Positions 44,287 to 52,900 of a stretch of DNA of 58,309 nucleotides are shown one piece after another (within the stretch, counting starts at the first letter, position 1; each line of letters begins with the position of its first letter). The notes beneath the pieces were generated by a model. That model searched no databases. It saw only the letters and a list, made by a program, of their open reading frames with translations, and was not told the DNA's origin. The translations under genes and the position numbers were made by a program. Source of the DNA: Proteiniclasticum ruminis (GTDB lineage Bacteria > Bacillota > Clostridia > Clostridiales > Clostridiaceae); the NCBI RefSeq assembly GCF_900115135.1, contig NZ_FOVK01000012.1, positions 1 through 58,309 of the forward strand, read 5' to 3'.

Positions 44287-44357
44287 TTATACTATTTGTT
44301 TCTAAGTTGCATTTCACTATACAATAACTCTTATCTTTTTTAGTTTTGTTTTTTTTC

Positions 44358-45599
44358 CTATGGCTGTAGCTCCTCCTGGAGGGTAAGCAAACTCACCATT
44401 CTCAACAGGACTTCCTCTGAATCTTCACTATAATAGCCACCACTTACGCTAAGTGTACCATTTTCTGATAGGAAAGTGATTCCACGTATGCTTGTGCTTC
44501 CACTGCCTTGTCCCAGATCAATGTTCATATCTACCTGCCATGTTCCTGTTTCTTTTTCATTCGAGTGTGCATTGGCAAAGGTAAAGGATTCTATTTTGAT
44601 ACCTTCTTTCTCGAGCTTCATCATATTGTCAAGAAAAACAGCCTTCTGCTTCTCCTGGTAAGTCTTAAAGCCCATATTCTGATAGTATTCTGTTCTCTCT
44701 AGGATCTTTTCTTCCTCAATCCCAATACTGTCTTGCATCTCTTCGAACGTTGATGCCGGGATCAGTGCAGCTAGTCTGCCCATGAGGTTTTCTGTAAAGG
44801 TGACTGGACTACCATAGGCTGCTGGCAGGTAGTATTCTACACCTTCAGCGTCTTTTTCAAGGATGTAGTCATACCCGATATTCAAATAATCTTCTCCTTC
44901 AGATACCACCTGGAGTGCTCCATTAATCAGGGACTGAACAGTTCCTTTATTTTTCTCATAGTACTCCTTGGGAATCGGCGCATAGGTGATTTCATGACTG
45001 TTCATTACCATCAGGGAGGACCAGAAAGCATTGATATCCTTTGATTGAAGGTACATCTGGTACTCGCTCTGGTGTATTTCCTTTCGGATATAATACGTCT
45101 CCCCACCTAAGTCCACCTTTTTGTATTCCTCCTCCCAGTCAAATGAGAATCGGGCATCCGCATCTGTCATTTCTTTATAGAGACCTTCAATGTCTAGATA
45201 GCGGAAGGCTTTCTCATAGTCTTTTTTTTGTAAAGCACTTAAGAACGCCCTGCTGGCCAAAATTTCATCCACACTGGTGAAGGCAATGCCTTGCCCTCTC
45301 ACTTCATTCCTTGTGAGAAATCCTGCCCCCATTAGTGGAACTATGAGGGCGACAATTAGAAGTGATGCTGCCCAACGATGCCTGATTTTCCGAAAACTTT
45401 TTTGAAAGGTCATATTCTGCTTCTGGATTTCTGGACTGATCTTTGTCTCTGATATGATTGGTGCTTGCAAAGTATCTAGTATGCTTTTGCATTTCTCACA
45501 GGTGGCAAGATGCTCTTCCACCATTTTTTTTGTTTCTTCAGAGCATTCGTCTGACACGTAAAGAATCAGAAGATCCTCTATCACATGGCAAGGTATCAT
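44358..45599 (-). CDS. Anti-sigma factor with N-terminal zinc finger and one membrane segment
   Basis: A 413-residue membrane protein. Residues 1-45 form a ZAS-type zinc-binding domain with Cys4, His30, Cys34 and Cys37 (HLATCEKC), which clamps the sigma factor in the cytoplasm. A single membrane helix lies at about 73-95 (WAASLLIVALIVPLMGAGFL). The extracytoplasmic part of about 310 residues is unrecognised; it would be the sensor. The gene overlaps the sigma gene by four bases (ATGA), the standard coupling for such pairs. The inducing stress is unknown. Confidence 0.88.
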   Translation of the reverse strand: MIPCHVIEDLLILYVSDECSEETKKMVEEHLATCEKCKSILDTLQAPIISETKISPEIQKQNMTFQKSFRKIRHRWAASLLIVALIVPLMGAGFLTRNEVRGQGIAFTSVDEILASRAFLSALQKKDYEKAFRYLDIEGLYKEMTDADARFSFDWEEEYKKVDLGGETYYIRKEIHQSEYQMYLQSKDINAFWSSLMVMNSHEITYAPIPKEYYEKNKGTVQSLINGALQVVSEGEDYLNIGYDYILEKDAEGVEYYLPAAYGSPVTFTENLMGRLAALIPASTFEEMQDSIGIEEEKILERTEYYQNMGFKTYQEKQKAVFLDNMMKLEKEGIKIESFTFANAHSNEKETGTWQVDMNIDLGQGSGSTSIRGITFLSENGTLSVSGGYYSEDSEEVLLRMVSLLTLQEELQP

Positions 45600-46078
45600 A
45601 ATAGCGCCTCCATTTCTATTTTTAGTTTCTGTTTTCCTCGAAAGAATGTGACCTTAGCCCAGCTTTCTGTACGGCCATACATCGCAGCAATTTCTGAAAA
45701 TGGCAGCTCTCCATAGGTCCTTAGAATCATCACATCTCGATATGGTTCTGAAAGCCCCAGAAGAGCTTTTCGCACCATATCAATCTGATGCTTTCTAATA
45801 TACTCTTCTTCCAGATGGTTCCCAGAGCTCCTGTCTGCCATGGCATCTGTAGAAAGGAGTTTCTTCCTTCTCAGCTCTTGAAGCCATTCATTCTTCGCAA
45901 TCTGACAGAGCCAAGTATAAATACTGCTTTTTCCTTGAAACTGATTCATGGAAAGAAGCGCCTTATAGAAGGTCTGCTGAGTGAGTTCTTCTGCAAGCAG
46001 TTCATTTCCAGTGAGCGCTAGTAAGAACTTATACACTTTTTTTGCTTCCTCTTCATATAGTTCAGAGAAATCTCCCAT
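45596..46078 (-). CDS. ECF RNA polymerase sigma factor (SigV/ECF30-like)
   Basis: A 160-residue sigma factor. The start is the ATG at 46078, which follows AGGAGG by seven bases; the upstream open frame covers that site. Region 2 (about 8-75) contains LTGNELLAEELTQQTFYKAL and STYTWL-like SSIYTWLCQIAKNEW. Region 4 (about 105-155) has LSEPYRDVMILRTYGELPFS and EIAAMYGRTESWAKVTFFRG. It is released from the membrane anti-sigma factor encoded just downstream. A self-type promoter, TGTAAC/CATCTAAT, sits upstream, so it likely drives its own operon. Confidence 0.92.
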   Translation of the reverse strand: MGDFSELYEEEAKKVYKFLLALTGNELLAEELTQQTFYKALLSMNQFQGKSSIYTWLCQIAKNEWLQELRRKKLLSTDAMADRSSGNHLEEEYIRKHQIDMVRKALLGLSEPYRDVMILRTYGELPFSEIAAMYGRTESWAKVTFFRGKQKLKIEMEALL

Positions 46079-46107
46079 AGGCAACCTCCTTTCATTCACA
46101 CTCAATC

Positions 46108-46137
46108 ATTAGATGCGCTTCTATGATAAAAGTTACA
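46108..46137 (-). promoter_or_regulatory. ECF-type autoregulatory promoter
   Basis: On the minus strand TGTAAC (46132-46137) and CATCTAAT (46108-46115) are 16 bases apart, about 30 bases before the sigma start codon. This resembles the TGTAAC...CGTCTAAT pattern of SigV/ECF30-type factors, with A in place of G. Confidence 0.65.
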
Positions 46138-46313
46138 ATTTTACTGAAATATTTTTTCTATTCTAACTATATCTTGAATTCTCCTTACTGAACACACGGG
46201 TATGTGAAACCAGAGAAGTTTCTTTTTTCCCGCAAATGTGTGCTGAGTTCAGTTTACGCAAGAGCTGTACTCCGCATTATGAAAGTTTCCAGCACAATCT
46301 ACTTATCAACTTT

Positions 46314-46352
46314 AAAAGGGTTATTTGAAGTGTTTCTTCAGATAACCCTTTT
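46314..46352. terminator. Bidirectional hairpin in the sigma/RloB gap
   Basis: AAAAGGGTTAT (46314-46324) pairs with ATAACCCTTTT (46342-46352), with short T-runs on either strand. It can terminate the RloA/RloB operon, which ends 84 bases to the right. The rest of 46138-46435 holds no gene. Confidence 0.7.
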
Positions 46353-46435
46353 AATATGAATGGCATAATTGATGATACCTCCAGAAATAGTTCATCATAA
46401 CATTTCGTTTCTTTTATGTAATGCCCTTCGAAAAC

Positions 46436-47119
46436 CTATTCTTCTAGAAATTTATTAAGATCCTCCATCAGAAGATGCATCGTGGTTCCTGGATCAAACT
46501 GTGAAGGTCTCATCTGATCTCCTTTAAATATACTCATTCTACGTTTCGCATGCTTGATGGCAATAACCAAACCTTCTGAGGAAGCCAGCTGTTCATAAAG
46601 GTCATGAGCGTTTTTTTGGTACTTTCCTCCTCCTAACTTTCGTTCCGAAAAAATAGCATCCAACTTTTTACACCATTCATCCCGACGCAAAGCAGAGTCA
46701 CTATAGAAAAAGTGAAGATAAGCCCAATATTCAAAAGACTGATTGCTCCAAGCCACCTGATATCCCTTCTTCGTTCCTTCCGCGATAGCCTCATCAAAGT
46801 CCTGAAAATCATCTTTGTCAAAAACAACCCAGATATTCTGATAGAGCACTTTTGCTTTCTTTACAATCTCTTCTGTTTTTTCAACCAGCTTGCATGTGGA
46901 GCATCCCTCTCCTCTAATTTCAAAGATGGGAACTTCTATCAGCTTCACATTTCCACCAATACTTTTTTTTATTTGTTTCACAATTCCTTGAAGGTACAGT
47001 GGTTCACTCTTTTCACCTTCTGTCACAATTAGAAAGGAGTTTGCTCTCGGCTGACGGAATCCACTGTCTCTTTTTTTTCGAACTTCTCTCCTTTTCTTAA
47101 AAAGATCATCACTGCCCAT
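46436..47119 (-). CDS. RloB / AbiLii-like TOPRIM-type protein
   Basis: A 227-residue protein of the RloB family. The start is the ATG at 47119, six to seven bases after AGGAGG; the longer frame runs into the ATPase gene. It opens with a basic stretch (KKRREVRKKRDSG). The TOPRIM-like core has Glu34 in FLIVTEGEKSEPLY and Asp101-Lys-Asp103 in WVVFDKDDF. The family motif NQSFEYWAYLHF lies at 126-137. With the adjacent ATPase it corresponds to AbiLi/AbiLii of Lactococcus and RloA/RloB pairs, phage-defence modules thought to act by abortive infection, with the TOPRIM partner as probable nuclease. Function is inferred from family. Confidence 0.85.
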   Translation of the reverse strand: MGSDDLFKKRREVRKKRDSGFRQPRANSFLIVTEGEKSEPLYLQGIVKQIKKSIGGNVKLIEVPIFEIRGEGCSTCKLVEKTEEIVKKAKVLYQNIWVVFDKDDFQDFDEAIAEGTKKGYQVAWSNQSFEYWAYLHFFYSDSALRRDEWCKKLDAIFSERKLGGGKYQKNAHDLYEQLASSEGLVIAIKHAKRRMSIFKGDQMRPSQFDPGTTMHLLMEDLNKFLEE

Positions 47120-47129
47120 GATTCGCCTC

Positions 47130-48311
47130 CTACAACTGATAGTTACTGAGACTTGGAATACCACCATAAACCCCTGCCAGATAATCCTTCTCAAAGGATG
47201 CATCAGACCGCACCTTATAGTCGGAAAGGGCTACTAACTCTGAACGGCCAAACTCATCCTTATTTACAAAGAGAATCTGGTCCCGTCGGAAAAACTGGCG
47301 ATCCAAAAGCGTTGTATCATGAGTAGTGTAAATAAGCTGAGCCTGGGTGTTATGCTCATAAAATAAGTCAATGATGAACTTCAGCAGCAGAGGATGCAGC
47401 CTGGTATTTAGCTCGTCTATCACCATAGTATATCCATTATTAATTGCCCACTTGCTGAGAATGTAGAGCATGATACTCTTGTTCGTCCCATGAGATTCTC
47501 TCAGAAGACTCAACTTATAGCAATTCCCTTCCACATCATGATACTCTGTCCACACTAAAGTTTGATCCTCTGATTTCTCATAATAGATGTCTTTGATACC
47601 GCTATCAATGGCATCAAGAAATCGTAAGAGATTCTCTTTATCTGTATCAATGACCCCTGGCAGAAACTTCGTGAGATACGCTTTGCTCTCAAAATATCTT
47701 GAATCACCTACCATAATATCAGTAATAGTATCCGATGCATCACTAAAAGTATTCATCGGAAGCTTCAGTTTGCTTAAAAAGGTAAGTGCAAGAGTCTCTT
47801 TAGGAATCTGGTGTCTATAAGGTTCACAGTATTTTCTTACAGATGCACCAAATTGAATCTCGTCCATATTCCTTTCAAATACTGTAGTGTTCCGGTTAGT
47901 TTTCGTATTTTTCTTATAGAACCATTCCGTCGCAATTTTTTCGCTGTTGTATTCAAACCCATATTTATATTCATAGTGGTCGTGAATCCAAACCAGTTCC
48001 AGCTCGGTATTTTCTCTTTCCTTAGTGAATTCAAAAGGCAGATAGTACTTTGAAACTGCCAGATCTTCTTTCTCCTTTGCGCTGTTTAGTGATTCTTCAA
48101 CCAATTTCTTGAAATTGTCCAACGCTAAACAGAGATTGGATTTCCCACTGGCATTGGCACCATAAATAGATACTACTTTGAGAAACTTATCCTTCAGCCC
48201 CAAATCAATAAGATTAGATTCATGTTCTTTATATGCATGAACCGCTGAAAGATCTAGTGTGACTTTATCCTTAAATGATGTAAAGTTCTTGATGCTGAAC
48301 TGAATAATCAT
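47130..48311 (-). CDS. RloA / AbiLi-like AAA ATPase
   Basis: A 393-residue ATPase of the AAA15/OLD-like group. The start is the ATG at 48311, eight bases after AGGAGG; an upstream GTG overlaps that site. MIIQFSIKNFTSFKDKVTL is the typical ABC-like N-terminus. Walker A is GANASGKS at 51-58, Walker B is YTMVIDELNTRLHP near 300, and the switch His is in IYTTHDTTLLD. The gene ends 10 bases before rloB, so both are made together. It has a separate sigma-A-like promoter (48333-48361). In this system the ATPase is the likely sensor and the RloB protein the effector. Confidence 0.85.
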   Translation of the reverse strand: MIIQFSIKNFTSFKDKVTLDLSAVHAYKEHESNLIDLGLKDKFLKVVSIYGANASGKSNLCLALDNFKKLVEESLNSAKEKEDLAVSKYYLPFEFTKERENTELELVWIHDHYEYKYGFEYNSEKIATEWFYKKNTKTNRNTTVFERNMDEIQFGASVRKYCEPYRHQIPKETLALTFLSKLKLPMNTFSDASDTITDIMVGDSRYFESKAYLTKFLPGVIDTDKENLLRFLDAIDSGIKDIYYEKSEDQTLVWTEYHDVEGNCYKLSLLRESHGTNKSIMLYILSKWAINNGYTMVIDELNTRLHPLLLKFIIDLFYEHNTQAQLIYTTHDTTLLDRQFFRRDQILFVNKDEFGRSELVALSDYKVRSDASFEKDYLAGVYGGIPSLSNYQL

Positions 48312-48332
48312 AGAATCCACCTCCTTTTCTTT

Positions 48333-48361
48333 ATCCTACCTCAAAACGAACTCTACATCAA
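48333..48361 (-). promoter_or_regulatory. Promoter of the RloA/RloB operon
   Basis: TTGATG (48356-48361) and TAGGAT (48333-48338) are exactly 17 bases apart on the minus strand, about 22 bases before the rloA ATG, which leaves a leader of about 15 bases. Confidence 0.65.
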
Positions 48362-48507
48362 CATTTTTGTGATTTTTTCTCATTTTATGTAATCTGGTAT
48401 TGATTTTGCTGTTCAAGTCCTTTGGTTTTATACTCTATCTCCAAGTTAGCCAGTAATGATACATATAGAAAATACAGACCAATGACGCTACACAGACATA
48501 CTTTTGT

Positions 48508-49527
48508 CTACTGCTTCAAACTTACAAGCAGAATCCTTTGTTGACGGATTTCCTCATATAAACCCAAAGCATACTCTTTGATGTCACTAACATTGATCAT
48601 ATTATACTTTTCTCTTACGCTGCTGAAGTACCGGGTCATGCTTTCTTTCTTTATCACTTCACTTGAAGGGGCTCCTTCATCCGTATTTCTTCTTGCATTT
48701 CTCCAGGGCTCTTCTTCATGAGTCATCCGCTCCAAGACTTTTCCACTATAACATCCAAAAAACTCAGCCACTGCCTTCAGTGTCTCCTTTTCTTCAATTG
48801 ATAATTTATTACATCTGCTTTGGTGATCTTCCTCTATTGGGAGACAACCATAATTTCTGTATTTTTCATAGATTCTTCTATACACTGGTCCATGGCTCCA
48901 AGCTTCACAGTCTTCTTCAAACATAAATTCGCTATGAAACGCCTTTTGAAACCCTTGTGCAAAATACAGAAGCTTTTGAAGCGCAAGAGGCGTTATCTCC
49001 ACTGCTTCTTCAAGTAAGCAGCACACAGCTTCTTCCATCTTGCTGAGTTCTTCCTCTTTCCGGCCCATGACTTCTTTCACTGCTGCCAGACTTTTATGAT
49101 AGGCCTCAAGAGAAATCTTCTCTTTATGGTGCTCCAGTAGATTCTGGTAATAGGCTGCATTTTGAGAGATCAGTTTTAACATCTCCGGATAGTCTTTTGT
49201 CGGAAGATCCCCAGTGGCATACCTGCTTAAGGTGTTTTCTTTCCAACCTAGAAGAAGTGAAAGGGGTCTTTTCCCGATGTCATATTTCTTTAGAATCTCT
49301 TCTATCTCCTCTGCCTTTATGAGCTTAAGCGCCTCCCTGTAGTCATCGCGAGCTTTCCTCAACGTATCATCCCTCAACGCTGGCAGATAACCTTCTGACG
49401 CAAAGGTGCAGCAATAACCGGATTCACGCACAGCCTCTGCTGTGATTTCTCTACTCTTCTTTATGGCTGTTTCCGATTGGACGCTGCAGCTCTTGATCTC
49501 TCTGCAGTTCTTACAAAAACGCATCAT
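48508..49527 (-). CDS. Panacea-domain (DUF4065) antitoxin-like protein with HTH
   Basis: A 339-residue protein with three parts. Residues 1-45 resemble the zinc-ribbon of MqsA/SocA-type antitoxins: Cys5-x2-Cys8 is present, but the second pair is degraded to Cys39-Cys40. Residues 75-130 carry a helix-turn-helix (LSLLLGWKENTLSRYATGDL). Residues 175-325 are the Panacea domain (PLALQKLLYFAQGF, then CEAWSHGPVYRRIYEKYRNY), known from toxin-antitoxin antitoxins and prophage proteins. No toxin gene is visible on either side: 196 bases separate it from rloA and 401 from jetC. It may serve the neighbouring defence genes or be an orphan. The ATG at 49527 (or 49524) follows GGAG. Confidence 0.8.
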   Translation of the reverse strand: MMRFCKNCREIKSCSVQSETAIKKSREITAEAVRESGYCCTFASEGYLPALRDDTLRKARDDYREALKLIKAEEIEEILKKYDIGKRPLSLLLGWKENTLSRYATGDLPTKDYPEMLKLISQNAAYYQNLLEHHKEKISLEAYHKSLAAVKEVMGRKEEELSKMEEAVCCLLEEAVEITPLALQKLLYFAQGFQKAFHSEFMFEEDCEAWSHGPVYRRIYEKYRNYGCLPIEEDHQSRCNKLSIEEKETLKAVAEFFGCYSGKVLERMTHEEEPWRNARRNTDEGAPSSEVIKKESMTRYFSSVREKYNMINVSDIKEYALGLYEEIRQQRILLVSLKQ

Positions 49528-49803
49528 ATGAACTCCATCCCCTTTCCATTTCAGACTGCCTTTTCCTCACCTGAATCTATCAGAACCTCAAACTGCTTTT
49601 TGTGAAATGAGGCAACAGTAGAATACGCTGTACCCGCTTTCCTTCTCACCCTATGGATTTCGAGGTATCTGTCAGTAGCACCCAGGATCCCATAACCCAA
49701 ACCATCTTGTATGAAAATACAAATAAGATCTCGCGCGGTAGATGCTTCATCCTATGAGAACGGTTATTTCAGCAAGATATTCTAACTCATCATCAGTTCA
49801 TAC
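49528..49803. other. Intergenic stretch between the Panacea gene and the Wadjet terminator
   Basis: I find no gene in this stretch. Open frames are short and lack ribosome binding sites, and no toxin-like coding sequence could be recognised on either strand. It must contain the promoter of the Panacea gene, but I see no convincing boxes. Confidence 0.5.
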
Positions 49804-49845
49804 AAAAAAATGGACCAGAAATGGGCTGCCCACCTTCTGGTCCGT
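49804..49845 (-). terminator. Terminator of the Wadjet operon
   Basis: On the minus strand GGACCAGAA pairs perfectly with TTCTGGTCC around a 14-base loop and is followed by ATTTTTTTG. It lies 84 bases after the jetC stop. Confidence 0.88.
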
Positions 49846-49928
49846 GATTCCCTCGTGATGAGCTTCACCACACATTATAGGAATCAGAGTCGTATCTATT
49901 CAGTTTTTAACGTAGGCAATGGAAGGCT

Positions 49929-52900
49929 CTATTCATCCCCCAACAGACTCATCTGCTCCACTTCCTGGTGATAGTGAAGCATCTCCAGGTTTTCTTCTGC
50001 TGGTTCCTCTTCTCCGTTATAGGTGCTTTCCTCCACCTTCAGATACTCCATGGTGCCTGAAGTGTTCTCCACAATCTTCATCATGAAAATCACCTTGAAC
50101 TGGTTCATGATGGAGTTCTGTTTGAGATCCGTAAGGCAGATGAGCTGGGTGTTGTACTTCTTGGCAATATCAAACAGCGGCTTCAAGAGATGATCCGATG
50201 AAATAGGCCCAAAGGGGTTGTCCATGAGGAGCACCTTGGCATCCTGATTCTTCCTGCCATAATCCTCCGTATCCTTTCTGCTGTTTCTTGCATAGGACAT
50301 GAGGGCAATCATCACGGCAAAGAAGGACACAAACCGCTCCCCACCAGAGTTTTCCCGCATGACCTTCTCCCAGTCTTTCGCCTTGCTGTTCTGGGCATTG
50401 ATGTCCACTTTATAGGCCTTGATGCGAAGATCCGAAAGGTTTGAGATGACATTGAGAAGCTCTTCACTGGACATGAACTTTGAAATCAGATCCCTCACTT
50501 CTTTTTGCCCTTTCCCGGCCTTCAGCTGATCCTTCACCTCGCTGGCACACTCTTTGATATAGCTTCTCATGGACTCTATGCCTTTTTCCTCAGGCTCCAG
50601 ATCCCGAAGAAGAATCTCAATCATCTTCACTTTACGGTTTCTGCCATCCAGCTGGATGCTGGAGTCCTCGGCAATGCGGTTCACATGGTCATAGATTTCC
50701 TTGGAAAGGTTGTAGCTTTGCATCACCATATCCTGGAAAGTGTTTTCCATTTTCTCCAGCCGTATTTCCTGAACATGAATGAGCTTTCTCAAAACTTCCA
50801 GCTGATTTTCCATATACTCATAAAGATAGTAATAGTTGTCAGGATCCCTTTCCGCCATCTCCTGCATCTTGCCCACCTGATGCAAAATTCCGGTGATATT
50901 CTGATGCTTTTCCTTGAAGCCGTCCCTTAGATTCCAAAAGCTCTGCTGAATCCTGATTTTCTCTTCTTCCATCTTTCTCAGGAGCTCAGAAAGTTCGCCG
51001 GATACCTCTTTAAAGCCCGTCTCCACATCCCGGTCTCCTGGCCAGACCATGGTGCTGATCTTAATCTTACTCATGCGCAGCTTTTCTTCAATCTGGATTC
51101 TCACATCCACATAGATTCTCCTGGTGTTTTCGAGGTTTTTCACCTGGTCTTCAAGCCTTTTCCTGCTTACGCCGCACTCTGCTTTTCGCTCTTTATACCT
51201 GCCGTGAATGTCCTCTTTAGGCAGGAGGGCTCCCCCTCTCGACTTGAGAGACTCAAGCATATTTTCACAAACCCCAGAAAGCTTGTCCGCTTCAGAAGAT
51301 GCCTCATCAGAGATTTTCCGTTCTTTCTTATATGCAGTCTCCAGTTGCTTTCTAAGACCCAGGAGCCTGTCTCCTTCGGACTCCAGATACTTGATATGGA
51401 GATACTCTTCAGAGGGAACCTCCTTCTTTAGAAGCTCCTTCTCTTTGGATTTCAGCACCTGGACTCTTGCCCTCAGCGTCTCTTCCAGCCGCTTCATATT
51501 TCCATCCAGTTTTTCCTGATACACCTTATATCTCTTCTGGAGCTCTTCAATACTGCCCTCTTCCATGACTTTTTCAGGAGCTGATGCATAATGTCCATAT
51601 TCTTTTTGGCATCTCTCTTGTTCCTCAAGGGTCCTGAAACTCTCCCGCTCCAGTTCCAGCTGCTTTTCTGTAAGAAGGCTCTCCTCCTTCTCCAGATCAA
51701 GAAGACGTTTACTGAGCTCCTCCATTTTTTTCTTCAGATGATCTTTTTCCTGAAGGTGCCTTTCATAGGCCTCATTTTCTTCCAGATGCTCCTCCAGTAT
51801 CCGAAGCTTTTTGGATGCCTCTTCCAAGAGACCTTTCTTTTCGTCTTTCTCTTTCTCCATCTCGAACCTGATTTTCTTGATCTCTTCTCTTCTTTTTAAG
51901 AGGCGCTCTTCTTCCTCCTTGAGCCTTAGGATGTCAGAACGAAGTTTTTCTTCTGTAGCGGCAGCTTCGCTGAAATAGCTTTCCGTATAGGTAAACTCAG
52001 CCAAGAGCCTTTCATTTTCACGCAGCTCCTGAAGATGGTCTTCGTAATGTTTTCTCCGTTCCTCTTCTTCTCTCAGCCTTCCCTCCAGTTCTTTTTTATA
52101 GGCATCCAAGCCATCACTTTCAAACAGTCTTTCATCGGGCTTTGAAAAAATCATCTTTCCAGGACCGAGGAGAAGGAAGCTTCCTGAATCCTCCTGGTCT
52201 CCTTGCAGGCTTCCATAAGTCATCACAGGCACCGGTTCAAGGAGAGGTCTTTCCGGCATAGCGTTTTTCAGCTTTTCCAGTTCTTCCTCTGTCATAAGAA
52301 ACGCATAGGGAAGAAGGGGCATGGCATGCAAGAGTTTTCTTCGGAGGTCCATGGTGTGTTTCTGAAGGTAATTTTCCCCCGTATCAAACTCAATACCAGA
52401 CTCCTGAAGATGATGAAAGAACTCTTTGGACACATGAAGCACGCCGTTTTCCATGGCATTTTTTCGGCTCATAAGGCTCCGGATCTCTTCCTTTACCTGA
52501 TCGAGCTTCTCCTGACCCTCCTCCAGGAGCCCTTTTAAGACGCCTTTCAGATACGCCTTCTGAAACCGCTTCGATGCACTGATCTGATATTTGCTGAGGC
52601 ATTGAAGCACCCTTTCTTCTATCTTCTCAAAGTCTGAAATCTCTTTTTGGAGCTTCTTCAGATCGTTCTCCTCATCCTTTGTTTTCAGTCTTATCCTTGG
52701 AATCTCTTCCTGCAGCGCCTCTTCTTCCTGGTAAAGGTTCTCCCTCTTTTCTTCCAGGGCCATCAGATTCTTCTTGGCTCTTTCGATGTCTTCCCGGATT
52801 CTTTCCAAAAGGGCTGCAGTGCTCTTCTCTTCAAGACCCTTCATGAGATTTCTTGAAAGGATCACCTGATACTTCTCTTGGATCTCCTTCTCTCTCATTT

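Noticed and set aside
46436-48311. PARIS (AriA/AriB) system
   Set aside because: The ATPase plus TOPRIM layout is similar, but NQSFEYW and the basic N-terminus match RloB/AbiLii better than the DUF4435 AriB.
48508-49803. Toxin-antitoxin pair at the Panacea gene
   Set aside because: No toxin-like gene was found in the flanking gaps on either strand, so only the antitoxin-like protein is reported.
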